Assembly: GCA_001931905.2 (NCBI GenBank)
Contig: MSJI02000833.1
Coordinates: 1-43,863, forward strand
Origin: Cladosporium sp. IMV 00045
Taxonomy: Eukaryota > Ascomycota > Dothideomycetes > Cladosporiales > Cladosporiaceae
Reading direction: 5' to 3'
Length of the DNA stretch: 43,863 nt
The translations under genes and the position numbers were made by a program. A model generated the notes under the pieces. It saw only the letters and a list, made by a program, of their open reading frames with translations, was not told where the DNA came from and searched no databases. The stretch's first letter is position 1. Every line of letters begins with the position of its first letter. Shown one piece after another: positions 1 through 12,010 of this stretch.

Positions 1-197
1 GAGTACTTGTTGCACATGGCGCTGCCCAGGGCGTCGAAGACGGCGCGGGAGGTGACGTTCTCGGAGGCGATGAGCAGGATGGACTCGCGCTGGCGCTGGA
101 CCTCATCCTTCATGATGTCGGCGATCTCGGAGTCGGTCTCGAGGAGAGACTTCTCCATGAGGTCCTTGTGGGACTGGGAGAGGGCGTAGGAAGACAT
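1..197 (-). CDS. SHM2: Serine hydroxymethyltransferase, cytosolic type (N-terminal 65 residues; runs off the window)
   Basis: This PLP enzyme interconverts serine and glycine while charging tetrahydrofolate with a one-carbon unit. The ATG on the minus strand is at 197-195, and the frame stays open to base 1. The visible residues contain the family hallmark [10 protein letters not shown] (about 41-50), followed by a short helix ending in the NKYS motif (about 63-66), which normally precedes the substrate-binding EGYPG segment. The PLP lysine and the rest of the protein lie outside the window. The N-terminus is short and acidic with no arginine-rich presequence, so the cytosolic isoform is more likely than the mitochondrial one. 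The leader upstream (198-330) is strongly pyrimidine-rich on the sense strand, as is usual for highly expressed fungal genes. It is divergent from the ClpP gene. Confidence 0.93.
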   Translation of the reverse strand, partial: MSSYALSQSHKDLMEKSLLETDSEIADIMKDEVQRQRESILLIASENVTSRAVFDALGSAMCNKY

Positions 198-1204
198 GAT
201 TGTGGGTTGGATGTGAATGGGAGGGGGAGAGGGTGTAGTAAAGAGAGGGAGAGGAAGAGAGAGAGGTTAATGTAAGGGAGGAAGAGGTGTGAAGAAGGTT
301 AAGAGGATTGGGAGGAGAAGTAAGTAGTAATAATAACAAGAACGAAACCTGATCCTCACCAGTCACTCACTCACCACTCTTCTGTTTTCCCCCCACAAGG
401 CCAAAAAATCTGGACGATCCATTCACTTTGCCCGCACACATCCCACCACTAAGCGACGGCCAGGGTCTAGCTGGTGCTTGGTGCTAGGGTGCCTCTCCGG
501 CTTCGCTGCAGTGGCACATTAGTGCTGAAGGCAAAAAATGTGAAATGTACTAGTATTGCCTGTGACTGTCGGTATGCACAGGGCAGTCAGACCAAAAATT
601 GCCTGAGTTCCCCCGAATGTGGCCGACTATTGTTTGACTTTGCCACCACCTGAATGGACGAGGCCTTCCTTCGCGATAATTACGCGGCTGGGAGAGAGGG
701 GAGTCTCTGTTTTGCGAAAGAGGTATTACTGGGGTGAATGTCTGATCGTTGAGGATAGGGAAACTTGGAATTCTGCTCACATGTAGAACATTGATCGTAT
801 GTTGTGTCGGTCCTTTGCTGGCTGCTTGATGGCACAGAAGGCTCTCTCACATGCTTGCAAGTCTGCCTTGTGCCCAGCTTCCGTCCCATCGCATCCTACA
901 GCAACAGGAAACATCTCTCTCACGTGATCACCTGCCTGTCCTCCTCCAATCCTTCCAAGTGATCCATACCATTATACAGTCATGATATCCAAAACCAATA
1001 CACAGGTACTACATGCACGTATCGCGGCAAGTAACATCCCGAGCAGTCCTCTGCCCGCGGGAGTGGCAGCCCGAATCAGGCAAGCAGCTCTGATCTCATC
1101 GTCGAGCTTCGCCCATCGCATTCCTTAAGCCGACTACCGTACTGTCGCATTCACTAAAAGCTGCCACCAACAAACACCATCATCCTATTATTACACACCA
1201 CATC
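198..1204. promoter_or_regulatory. Divergent intergenic region between SHM2 and CLPP; CT-rich SHM2 leader
   Basis: About 1 kb without a supported gene separates two divergent genes. Bases 198-330 are almost purely G/A on the plus strand, so C/T on the SHM2 sense strand; this is a typical CT-tract leader or core promoter. No clear TATA box is seen for either gene. Short ORFs here show no family resemblance. Confidence 0.6.
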
Positions 1205-2131
1205 ATGGAACCTCTTACCAGATCAAGTCTTCGCGCACTGCGATCAACACCCTCCATAGCTGCACGAAGCATCCGCAACTTCTCCGGCCTCCCTCCATTC
1301 GCTCCTCACAATGCCGCCATCGCTGCATCTGCGACCGCGCAACACCAACAACCGCAGCAAAAACAACCCACCTCGGCATTGCCCATGCCTTTCGTAACAG
1401 AAACAGTCGTAAGTCGCGCCCCGACACTCGATCGATCAGACATGTCATCAAAACCCAAATACTGACCTTGCAGGGAGGCGGCTGGCACACCTGTACGCAC
1501 CCACTTTCGCAACCCACCCAACCCAAACCAAGCCAGAGCGAACCACCCCGACTGACCAACTAACCCCATCCCAGCCGACATCTTCTCCCGCCTCCTGAAA
1601 GAGCGCATCATCTGCCTCAACGGCGAAGTGGAAGAAGTGCTCTCCGCCTCGATAGTCGCCCAACTCCTCTTCCTCGAAGCCGACAACCCCACCAAACCCA
1701 TCTCGCTCTACATCAACTCGCCCGGCGGCAGCGTGACCGCCGGGCTCGCAATCTACGACACAATGCAATACATCCGCTCGCCGGTAACGACCATCTGCCT
1801 CGGCCAGGCAGCCTCAATGGGCAGTCTTCTGCTCTGCGGCGGCGCGCCGGGCCAGCGCTTCGTGCTGCCTCACAGTCGCATTATGGTGCATCAGGTTAGC
1901 GGTGGGTATAGTGGGCAGGCGAGCGATATTGCGATCCACGCCAAGGAGATTCTGCGCGTTAGGGAGCAGTTGAATTTGATCTACAAGCGGCATTTGACCA
2001 AGGAGCATAGTTTGAAGGAGATCGAGAGGGTGATGGAGAGGGATTTCTTCATGGGCGCGCAGGAGGCGTTGGAGTGGGGGATTGTCGATCGGGTGTTGGA
2101 GAGGAGGGAGGGTGGTGGGGAGGCGAAGTGA
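1205..2131 (+). CDS. CLPP: ATP-dependent Clp protease proteolytic subunit, mitochondrial
   Basis: ClpP is the serine peptidase that forms the double-heptamer chamber of the Clp protease in the mitochondrial matrix. Three exons give a 259-residue protein: 1205-1408, 1474-1492 (only 19 nt) and 1575-2131. The introns are GTAAGT..CAG and GTACGC..CAG. Joining the exons restores the family order [18 protein letters not shown]. Residues 1-60 have five arginines and one acid, and are Ser/Ala-rich, which suits a matrix presequence. The catalytic triad is visible: Ser155 in GQAASMGS, His180 in IMVHQ and Asp231 in ERDFF. The loop before the Asp is two residues longer than in E. coli. A partner ClpX is not in the window. 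The gene converges with UTP22. Confidence 0.93.
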
Positions 2132-2410
2132 GGGCAGGAAGGAAGAAGAAGGACACTACTGTAGGTGAGTGAAGACATGCTCAGGATAACGAGCGGGAGA
2201 TCGCAGTGGGAGGAACTTCCAAGTTCCGCTCTCGATGTATGAACAATCAGCCATCTGTAAAAACAAATTTAGAGACATCACTTGAAAAGACGAAGCGAAT
2301 GAGGAAACATCCCAACCCATTTCGTCTACATACATAGTCATTTCTCCTCCATATATACAAAATACATCTCTTCACACAACCCCATCAAACCAAGTCCATT
2401 CAATTTAAGA

Positions 2411-5400
2411 TCAAGATCCATTAACTTCAACCCTCCCCACCAAATCCCCACCCAACCTCGCCATCTCCATCAAGACCCCCTCCTTATTCAACTCCGCCAC
2501 CACTCCCTCACCATCACCACCCTCACCAACCTCCTTACCTTTCACCTTCACAGGCACCGTCGAATAAGCCAAATTCACCTTCCACCCCCTCCTCCCAGCG
2601 ACAACCGGATTCCACAACCCCGCAATCACAGGCCTCCCCTCGCTCGGATTCAAATTCGCAAAAAACACCACCGCAGCCCCAAAAAGAGTTTCCAGCTCGG
2701 CCAAAAAATCCGCCACAGCGTCGTACCCGCTCAGCGCGCTGGAGTCTTCCGCAAGATCGAGTTCGAGGTTCTTGAACTGCGTGCCGGCCTTGCTGCTGGA
2801 CTTGCGCTTGCGCCCTGTGGCGGTTGGGCTGAGGTGGAGCGCGAAATCGTAGTCTTGCAGGGGGGAGGAGAAGAGGGATGCGGGGTTGAGAGAGGACAGG
2901 TCCGACGTTTCGACGGCGGAGACGGCGGCGCGGGCCAAAGCTGACATGCGGCCGGCGGCGACTTTGGAGGGTTGCGCGTTGTCTGTCCAGCTGGAGCCGT
3001 CGGGGGAGGCGGAGGAAGCCGCGAAGATGGACAGGCGGTTGAGGGAGGGGTCGAGGTTGCGCCAGGCGGAGAAGCGGGTGCGGATGGATTGCAGGTCTGC
3101 TTGGGAGAGCTCGCTGCCGCCGCCGCTGCCGGCGTTGAGGTCGACGATGAGAGGCTCGGCGCGCCAGTCCCAGCGGGAAATCCAGAGGAGAGAGCGCAGG
3201 AAGCCCGTCTGCACGCTGCTGGGCGCGGTCCAGGGCCAGGGCTGCACGAAGGTGCGGGCGACGAGGAGCTCGATGACTTCTTCCGCGATGTGGTTGGAGA
3301 GCAGGTGCGAGGCGAACCATTTCTTCGTCAGGCGCAGGGTGCCGCTCAGGGCTGGGAAGCGGCTGCAGAGCTGGGCGATGGCTTGCGTGTGCGCTGGCGT
3401 GGTCAGGGAGTCGCGTTTGTATTTTGCTAGTGCGAGGGCGGCCAGTTCTCTGCTCTTCGGGTCGACGGTCTTGTCTTTGAGTTGCCGCTCGAGGAAGCTT
3501 TGCTCGCGCTCGTGGTGGATACGCAGGCGGAAGGATGCGCCGGAGTCGTACGTGACGTCGAGGAAGCCTTGGTTGAAGATGTCGGTGTCTTCGTTCTCGA
3601 GGCCGACACGTGTGGTGAGGCCTTCAACGCTCTCCTCTAGGAGTTCGCTGAATTTCAGGAGGAAAGCGATTTTCGTCCTCTGGATCGCCACGAGGTCATC
3701 GGGCCAGCGGTTCGAGCCTTCGAATTGCATAGTGACATCTGCGGGCTTGGTCTGCTGCGAAGCACGCCCAGCCATGGGAGCGTTCATCGAAGCAAAGCGA
3801 AGTTGGGCATCAGCCGGCATTAGCTGGCGAATAGTCAGAGGAACTTCTTCCAAGTCTCTAAGGTCACGCTCGAGCTTCTTGTATGCCTCCATCAAAGGCT
3901 CGAACGGCGTGTTGGTGGTTCCATTGCGAACCATGCGAGAGAACTCATCACCCGCAAACTTGGCGCTTTGCTCCACGGCAGAGCTGAAGTGACGCTGGAG
4001 CAAGTAACGTGTGACTTGCTCCAAGACAGTCACGCCACTTTCCGAAGGAGCCCAGATCAGACTCTCCAAAATGCTGCCATCTTTGAAACGACGCAATTCA
4101 GCCTTTTCACCCCAGAACTTGCGGAAAGATGCGGCCTCGGTTTTGTTCTCAGCAGAAGGGCCGTGGTCGACTGTTCGGTTCACGTGCTCTGAGTTGATGA
4201 CGATTCCAACCGTGACGTTTCCTTTGGTGAGTTGGTTCGGCCTCGCTGTGCCAATGTCCCATGATCCCGAAGAGGGCTGTCGAATATTGATCAAGGTGAC
4301 TCTGTCACCAAGACCTCGCTGCAGGGTTTGGTACAACTTTCGAAGAGCCAGCTGGATGTCAGAGGGCTTCTTCGGGTCCACCTTCGTCAACATCGCCTGG
4401 TCCAGCTCCAGAGAGATGTCGAATCGCATCAAAGTGTTGTCTGTGCGCAAGATGAAAGTTGACTCAAATGCATCAAACCTCTGGTCGGCAAGCATCGAGA
4501 GTGTCGCTTTAGCCGCTGACTGGATGAGCTTGTACGACCAAGGCGTCATCTTGTACAAGATATTGTGCTGCCTGTCCTCGTCCCAAACGACAGGCGAGCC
4601 GTCTTGAAGTTTGGGTGTCGACGTAGAAGTGCCAATGGTGAAAGGCTGACGGCTGAGATCCTTGATTGCGAGCAATTGAAGGGTAGCCTTGAGCAGCTGG
4701 TAGCTGCTGTAACCGCCGCTCAGTATAGGCTTGCCACCGGGTCCGCCTCCAGACAGTAGTGCCGCCATGAGAGCGCTCCATTCAAAGTTGCCAAAGCCTC
4801 CCATAGCAATGTTCGAGCCGAAACCACGCTGTCGCAGCCATGATGATCCTAACAAGCATGCATCGCGGAATGCCGAGCAGCTTGTTGCCGCTTTGTGAAG
4901 AAGTTTGAGGTAGGGAGTGACAAGCATGTTCGATCTGAGCGTGGAGTTGTAGAAGGGAGTTGGCGCATGTACTGCGGTGCCGTCGGCAGTTTCTGCATTC
5001 CTGACACAATTCCGGTCCAGGGCAAGCTTCTCTGCCGGGAAGACGTCAGGAGCCACTGCGGGTACAATGTTGATTTGCCACTTCAAGGCGGGCTTCTGCT
5101 CGGCCTTTTCGCCTGTAGGCTGCTTGGGGGCAATAGCTATGACTGGATTCAAAGCATTGCCGTGCATCTCCTGGAAGCGAACAGTGAATTCTTTGGCGTG
5201 GGACTTCTTCAAGCCAGCGGCAAGGCACGCAATGTAGTAGGCGCGCTTGTAGAAGAAGCGGTGATTGAGATAGTCTTTCTCTTGGAACAACGAAGCTGGC
5301 ATCTGGATCACCATGTCCAATTCCGCAGAGTCTCTGGCCCTGTTCGAAGTTTGAAGGGCGTGGCTACCGACTACATTGATGTTCGATGGCTTCGCATACT

Positions 5401-6007
5401 CCAGCTTGTACTTGGCATCTTTCGGAGGGCGAGGATCCGGGAATGGAATTGCAATCTTTTCCTTTGTCAAACTGCGCTCTGCCTGCTCTATGTCCTGAGG
5501 AGCTCTTGCAGGAATTTGCTCGATGGTCTTTTTGAGAGCATGCAGTGCTTCCTCAGCCGCCTTCTCGCGCTTGCCGTGCCTTGGTCTGATATTCTCAAGA
5601 AGCTCGTCGACCTGCAACTTGAACATGTTACTCTTGAAGGTGCCAGAAGTGAATGCGCTGGCGCCGGAGGCGAGAGCGTCCTTCGCAGAGGTTCGTCCAG
5701 TCTGTCGTCCAATTTGAGCAGCAAGCTGTTGTTTGGTGGGCTTGACAGAGTCGTTCGTTTGCTTGTCCTCTTTACCCGTCGATGCTTCGTCTTCGGAGGC
5801 ACTTTCGTCGCCATCTTCATCGTCTTCCTCCTCTTCTTCGCTGCCATCTTGCATTTCTTGATCATCCTCCATCTCATCTTCACTCAGATCTTCTCCATTT
5901 TCTTGGATTCCAGCGTCGTCGAAAGAGGCGAATGACGCGCTGTCATCTTCCTCGTCTCCAGAAGACACATGATCGATCTTTCTCCTCTTGTTTCCAGTAA
6001 GCGCCAT
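2411..6007 (-). CDS. UTP22: U3 snoRNP / SSU processome protein Utp22 (Nrap family)
   Basis: Utp22 belongs to the UTP-C module of the small-subunit processome and is needed for 18S pre-rRNA processing in the nucleolus. The uninterrupted frame encodes 1198 residues, close to the 1237 of yeast Utp22. Residues 1-10 carry a basic NKRRK patch. Residues 15-75 are a low-complexity acidic stretch (DEEDD, EEEEEDDEDGDE) typical of nucleolar proteins. The conserved Nrap core follows, with the nucleotidyltransferase-like signature VVGSHALQTSNR (about 210-225), the DMVIQMP block and FFYKRAYYIA. The family's nucleotidyltransferase domains are thought to be catalytically inactive. The ATG at 6007-6005 is the first in frame. 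It is divergent from the cystathionine gamma-synthase gene. Confidence 0.93.
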   Translation of the reverse strand: MALTGNKRRKIDHVSSGDEEDDSASFASFDDAGIQENGEDLSEDEMEDDQEMQDGSEEEEEDDEDGDESASEDEASTGKEDKQTNDSVKPTKQQLAAQIGRQTGRTSAKDALASGASAFTSGTFKSNMFKLQVDELLENIRPRHGKREKAAEEALHALKKTIEQIPARAPQDIEQAERSLTKEKIAIPFPDPRPPKDAKYKLEYAKPSNINVVGSHALQTSNRARDSAELDMVIQMPASLFQEKDYLNHRFFYKRAYYIACLAAGLKKSHAKEFTVRFQEMHGNALNPVIAIAPKQPTGEKAEQKPALKWQINIVPAVAPDVFPAEKLALDRNCVRNAETADGTAVHAPTPFYNSTLRSNMLVTPYLKLLHKAATSCSAFRDACLLGSSWLRQRGFGSNIAMGGFGNFEWSALMAALLSGGGPGGKPILSGGYSSYQLLKATLQLLAIKDLSRQPFTIGTSTSTPKLQDGSPVVWDEDRQHNILYKMTPWSYKLIQSAAKATLSMLADQRFDAFESTFILRTDNTLMRFDISLELDQAMLTKVDPKKPSDIQLALRKLYQTLQRGLGDRVTLINIRQPSSGSWDIGTARPNQLTKGNVTVGIVINSEHVNRTVDHGPSAENKTEAASFRKFWGEKAELRRFKDGSILESLIWAPSESGVTVLEQVTRYLLQRHFSSAVEQSAKFAGDEFSRMVRNGTTNTPFEPLMEAYKKLERDLRDLEEVPLTIRQLMPADAQLRFASMNAPMAGRASQQTKPADVTMQFEGSNRWPDDLVAIQRTKIAFLLKFSELLEESVEGLTTRVGLENEDTDIFNQGFLDVTYDSGASFRLRIHHEREQSFLERQLKDKTVDPKSRELAALALAKYKRDSLTTPAHTQAIAQLCSRFPALSGTLRLTKKWFASHLLSNHIAEEVIELLVARTFVQPWPWTAPSSVQTGFLRSLLWISRWDWRAEPLIVDLNAGSGGGSELSQADLQSIRTRFSAWRNLDPSLNRLSIFAASSASPDGSSWTDNAQPSKVAAGRMSALARAAVSAVETSDLSSLNPASLFSSPLQDYDFALHLSPTATGRKRKSSSKAGTQFKNLELDLAEDSSALSGYDAVADFLAELETLFGAAVVFFANLNPSEGRPVIAGLWNPVVAGRRGWKVNLAYSTVPVKVKGKEVGEGGDGEGVVAELNKEGVLMEMARLGGDLVGRVEVNGS

Positions 6008-6373
6008 GTTGGATGCGGAGCAGTGAAAGCCTTGGTCGCAAACCGCAAAAAGTTATGGACTTTCGGTTTGGCTTCAAGCTCTGCGGGCTGCTACTGCTGC
6101 AAGCGCGGGTCGGCCCATGGAAACTTTTGGTGGAGAGGCGACAGAAAGAAGAAGCTAAAAAGTCAAAAAGGCCCAAGGGTCTGGCTGGCTGGCTGCTCCT
6201 TGCGAATTGTATGACACAGCGAGATTGCCGAAGTGCTACGCCTCCGAGATCGCTGATATCTTTCCCTCCTGTCTTCATAGTTGGATCTCAGAAGTGAGAC
6301 TTGACATACTATTAATCTATTCCTCGTCAAACACCCTTGGGTTGCCAGCACATACTTCACAATCTCCCCCAAG
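6008..6373. promoter_or_regulatory. Bidirectional promoter between UTP22 and the cystathionine gamma-synthase gene
   Basis: This 366-bp divergent space must hold both promoters. It carries no recognisable TATA box and no exact TGACTCA amino-acid-starvation site. Nothing else is recognisable. Confidence 0.5.
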
Positions 6374-8314
6374 ATGCCTGGCGTTTTGTTGCCGTTCAAC
6401 GAGACCGTTGGCAATACCATCCCACCAGACACGCCACACGTGAGTAAAGGCCTTCAATATATTCCCCTTGCGCAATACTGACCACTGCTTTCTCCTCAGG
6501 CCGTCAGTGTTTCTCTGCCAACATGGGAAGCCAACGTTGGCTACGAGAAGGGCGAAAAATGGGTGGTTGATAAAATGAAATGTGGTTATCCTCGGTTTGT
6601 GCACATCAACCAACGATTCATCAACACAACCTACTAACTGCTTTTCAGCTTTTTCATACACCCTTCAATTCAGAAGCTGGCCGGATGTATAGTCTCTCGC
6701 CATGCTTCTCCAGACACCGACAAGGCCATGCTCTTCCCCTCCCGGCGTTGCGCTATGAGATGCATCGATTTTCTGCGCGAGCAAAACCCTGAGGCGGATC
6801 ACTCCAGGATTCGCGAGCTCGACTTCATTCCTCATCCGGACAAAACTCCCGTGAACGACCAACAGAAGATTTTGCCTAGATTGTCGGCTGTCGTCTACCC
6901 TAGTGAGCTCTGGCCGACGGCGAAGACTTACTGGCAGCACGTTGGTGATGGCATCTCAAGTCGTCGTGCCGACTTTTGCCAGAAGGCCTTCGATGAGGAT
7001 TCTATGGTCGAGCGTAGTGCAGTCCGTAGCTCGCCACCCCGTATGACCAAGGGTCCGCGCCGCTACCAACGCAATACTTCTGTCGACGTGACCAAACACA
7101 ATGCCTTGGTCGACGGAAAGTCTAAAGGAGAAGAATCAGCTCCAGAAGCAGGCATCCAGGATCTGGCTCAGTTCGTCGAGGAAAGATTTGGTCGCAACTT
7201 GAACATGGAGTTCGCTTCGCAGGCCAAGCTCGCCATCCGCAAAAGAATTGCTGGATCACTAACTGTTGACGTCGACCTTCCGGAATCTCTTCAGCACCCC
7301 GCTGACCCTACACATGAACGCTCACGAGACGTACCTGGATTCTCGGTCGACGACGTATACCTCCACTCATGTGGCATGAACGCGATATTCACCGCCCACA
7401 GGACTATGCGCCTTGCTAGAGGAGAGATGAAGAGTATTATGTACGGCTTCCCCTATGTCGACACCTTGAAGATTCTTGAGAAATGGGGACCTGGCGCTCT
7501 CTTCTATGGCCTCTCATCACAATCGGAACTTGACGACCTCGAGAAGCGTCTGGAGTCTGGAGAACGATACCTCGCTGTCTTCTGCGAGTTTCCGGGCAAC
7601 CCTCTCCTCCGCAGTCCCAACCTCAAGCGGATCCGCGAGCTAGCCGAAAAATACGACTTCGGTATCGTAGTGGACGAGACGATCGGCAATTTCCTCAACA
7701 TCCACGTCCTCCCCTACGCTGACATCGTCGTCAGCAGCTTGACCAAAGTCTTCAGCGGCGACAGCAACGTCATGGGCGGCGCCATGATCCTCAACCCTCA
7801 AGGCCGCTACTACGCGCGCTTGAAGGAAGTCCTCGCCGAGGAGTACGAGGACAACCAGTTCGAAGAGGACAGCGTGTACCTCGAGCGCAACTCCCGCGAC
7901 TTCGTCAGCCGCCTGCACCGCATCAACCACAACGCCGAAGTCATCGCCGACACCCTCCGCGCGCACCCGCGCATCAAGCAGGTCAACTACCCCAAGTTCG
8001 GCGACACCAAGGAATACTACGAGCAGTGCAAGCTGCCGGAAGGCGGGTACGGCGGTCTGCTCAGCTGTACTTTCTACAGCATGGAGGATGCTGAGACGTT
8101 CTACGATCACCTGAACACGCAGAAGGGACCCAGTCTGGGCACGAATTTCACCCTCAGCTCGCCGTTCGTCATTCTGGCCCATTTCATGGAGCTGGACTGG
8201 GCGGCTTCCTACGGTTGCGACGCCGACTTGGTTCGTTTCAGCATTGGGCTGGAAGACACGGCGGCGCTGAAGGGTGTGTTCGAGACTGCTCTTGACGCGA
8301 TTAAGAAGGAGTAG
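6374..8314 (+). CDS. STR2: Cystathionine gamma-synthase, fungal Str2/MET-7 type
   Basis: This PLP enzyme joins an activated homoserine to cysteine to make cystathionine, in transsulfuration toward methionine. Three exons (6374-6439, 6500-6594, 6649-8314) give 608 residues; the second intron has a clear CTACTAAC branch site at about 6630. The short first exons supply the family N-terminus ([10 protein letters not shown], then GYPRFFIH), so the frame from the downstream Met at 6728 is not the true start. The Cys/Met PLP domain occupies the C-terminal two thirds. Asp in VVDETIGN contacts the PLP ring nitrogen, and Lys420 in SLTKVFSG is the Schiff-base lysine. The roughly 200-residue N-terminal extension is characteristic of the fungal Str2 branch and separates it from bacterial MetB and from Met17. 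It could be a paralogue of that subfamily. Confidence 0.87.
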
Positions 8315-8716
8315 ATGCAGCTGGGTGTATCATGTACACGATTTTATATGCACGAGCACGAGAAGATGATTTAGGGTCGTACTGATTGAATGAATGTTTT
8401 GAACTTGGCTTCTTGATTGCGGCTCTTCTTGCATACTGACATCAATACCTGGAACACACCGCAAAATGTGAAGTCAATGGCTTCGGAAGAAACGTGCTGT
8501 CCAATGTACAAAATGCACCGATCTATCTAATGAGTGTGAAATGCCAGGCCACCAGTCCGAACACCACCAAATGCAATCAACCGCACAACCAAAAGCAGCA
8601 CACCGAAGCAACGCGTAAGTCACAAAAAGACAAAAACCACAACTCAAATGTCACCCGTCTCCCCCCCCCATCATCCAAGACCCAACCCCTTTCTCCCCTC
8701 CCATCAATCAATCAAA
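8315..8716. other. Convergent 3' intergenic region
   Basis: This is the 402-bp space between the stop codons of the cystathionine gamma-synthase and small secreted protein genes. It presumably holds both 3' UTRs. A C-rich run lies near 8660. No gene is seen. Confidence 0.5.
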
Positions 8717-9154
8717 TCAAGCACCAACAAACTTCCCCACCGCATTGAAATACGCCCAAGCCCCACAAACATCTGCATGAAAATCGCCCTTGGCCACTTT
8801 CTTAGTCGGATCCAAAAGATCCAAGGACAACTGCATCAGACCCAAATTACTCTTCTGCAAGCTCGCTACCGCCTGGTCTTTCGTCTCCGGCTGGCCGGGC
8901 GTGAACGGCGAGCAGGGCTGCGGGCCTTGCAGGCCACTGACCAGGGAGCCGAATTGCTTCGTTCCGGAGGCGTAGTCGGTTTTGAGGCCGGGGAGGTTTT
9001 GCACGATGTCGCCGGTGATGTTGACGATGGTTATTTCGAGGGTTTGGATTTGTTTTTGGAGGGAGTCCGAGACGCCGTTGGCGGGGACGGGGTTGGCGAG
9101 GGTGGTGCTGGTGAGGGCGAGAGTGAGGAGGGGGAGGAGGTTGGTGAGCTGCAT
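8717..9154 (-). CDS. Small secreted protein, candidate effector or surface protein
   Basis: This is an intronless 145-residue protein that I do not recognise by family. Residues 1-20 form a clear secretory signal peptide: a short polar start, the leucine-rich core LLPLLTLALTSTT, then a small-residue site near LA-NP. The mature part is mainly amphipathic helix (about 25-60 and 95-120). It has a Pro/Gly-rich middle (about 75-92) and two cysteines, in PCSPF and DVCGAW, that could form one disulfide. Size and helical texture recall hydrophobic-surface-binding (HsbA-like) proteins, but I see no diagnostic motif. A CA-rich leader and a good TATA box (9308-9315) support expression from this strand. 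The ATG at 9154 is the only one that places the hydrophobic segment at the N-terminus. Confidence 0.75.
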   Translation of the reverse strand: MQLTNLLPLLTLALTSTTLANPVPANGVSDSLQKQIQTLEITIVNITGDIVQNLPGLKTDYASGTKQFGSLVSGLQGPQPCSPFTPGQPETKDQAVASLQKSNLGLMQLSLDLLDPTKKVAKGDFHADVCGAWAYFNAVGKFVGA

Positions 9155-9307
9155 TTTTGGTGGTGGGTTGTTGGTGGGCTTGGTTGGGTTGAAGAGTCTG
9201 GTGGTTGGATGCTAGTCTGCTTGTTGATGCTCTGGTTGAAGATGCTATTGAAGATGTTGATGTAGAATGGTAATGATTATGTCGGACTGCCAGGACTTTC
9301 CCTCCCC

Positions 9308-9315
9308 TTTATATA
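9308..9315 (-). promoter_or_regulatory. TATA box of the small secreted protein gene
   Basis: On the minus strand the sequence reads TATATAAA followed by a G-run. It lies about 155 bp upstream of the ATG at 9154, with a C/A-rich leader between. Position and context suit a core promoter element of an inducible secreted-protein gene. Confidence 0.55.
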
Positions 9316-10333
9316 CCTGCCCATCGAGAGACTCATCTTCAAGTCACAACCCTGGCAAAGGCACTGCCGTACCCAGCAATAGAAGCACCCTTCACTCCGC
9401 CTTCGACCGAATACCACTTCATCACCAGCCAGGTACGGATACTGTACGGCCATCGCACGTATTCTCACGCGCCACATGGCAAGGTACCATCACAAGATCC
9501 TTGACACGAGCCACGTCCATCTCACCAGTCGCAATTCAGTCGAAGAGAGTAGATGCGAGAAACGCGAGAAGTGTGCATTCAGATCACCTGACATCCTATG
9601 TATAGAGCTGTGGTGTTTCCTTTCAAGCTTTCATCAAGCCATAGAACATCTCCCCACCGGCGCTGAGCTGCGCCTCGACTGCTACACGCCACGACTTTGA
9701 CTTTTTGGTAGGTCCGTCTTTGCATTTTGTTTTTAGCCGATATTTGTCGCGAGGATGTATCCATAGGGCTGAAATCGCATGAAGTGGCTTCGGTGCTTAC
9801 GACATGGTTGATGCACAGCATGTCTGGTCGCGCGGTTTGGGCGGTGCTTTTTGCAACGAAATGTGGTACGAGCTGACAGGCACGTTGGCTTCGTGCACGA
9901 ACACCTGGGTCTGATTATGCGTTCCAAGAGAACGTAGCATTCGCTCCGCATAGCCTTGGACGGTGGAATTGCTTAACCAAAGTGACTAGAATGTCTTCTG
10001 AGACTTGCAATAGCTTCACGGCCATGAAGTGTCAATTAAGTCGGCTCGCGGTGCATCAATCAAGAACCTTCAAGACTTTCCAGAAGGGTGAGGAAGTTCT
10101 GCCTACGTGCAGATGATGCAAAGCTGGGAACAGATCGTTGCGATATAGAAGCAAGGCGGTCGCGCCGTGAAAGGGAGAACACGCTGGGAAGTGAATCAAG
10201 CAGCAGAGAGAATCATACCAAATCTTAAAATCGTAAGCCGTCTACCCGGGTAAAACACCAGGCCTCTATCCCGGTATCTCAACACTACACGCCTCGCTGA
10301 CAGGCTGCCAAACCTCGCGTGCTGGATGACCAG
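9316..10333. other. Intergenic region, no gene recognised
   Basis: About 1 kb upstream of the secreted protein gene and downstream of the AMMECR1 gene. ORFs of 70-110 codons occur on both strands, but none has a signal peptide, domain or codon pattern I can support. It probably holds regulatory DNA and a 3' UTR. Confidence 0.4.

Positions 10334-12010
<1,677 letters not shown>

Noticed and set aside
2535..3430. Several long Arg/Pro- or Gly-rich frames overlapping the 3' half of UTP22
   Set aside because: They are shadows of the UTP22 frame in GC-rich coding sequence and have no independent support.
8717..9154. Assignment of the small secreted protein to the HsbA family
   Set aside because: Only size and helical content agree; I could not find a family-specific motif.
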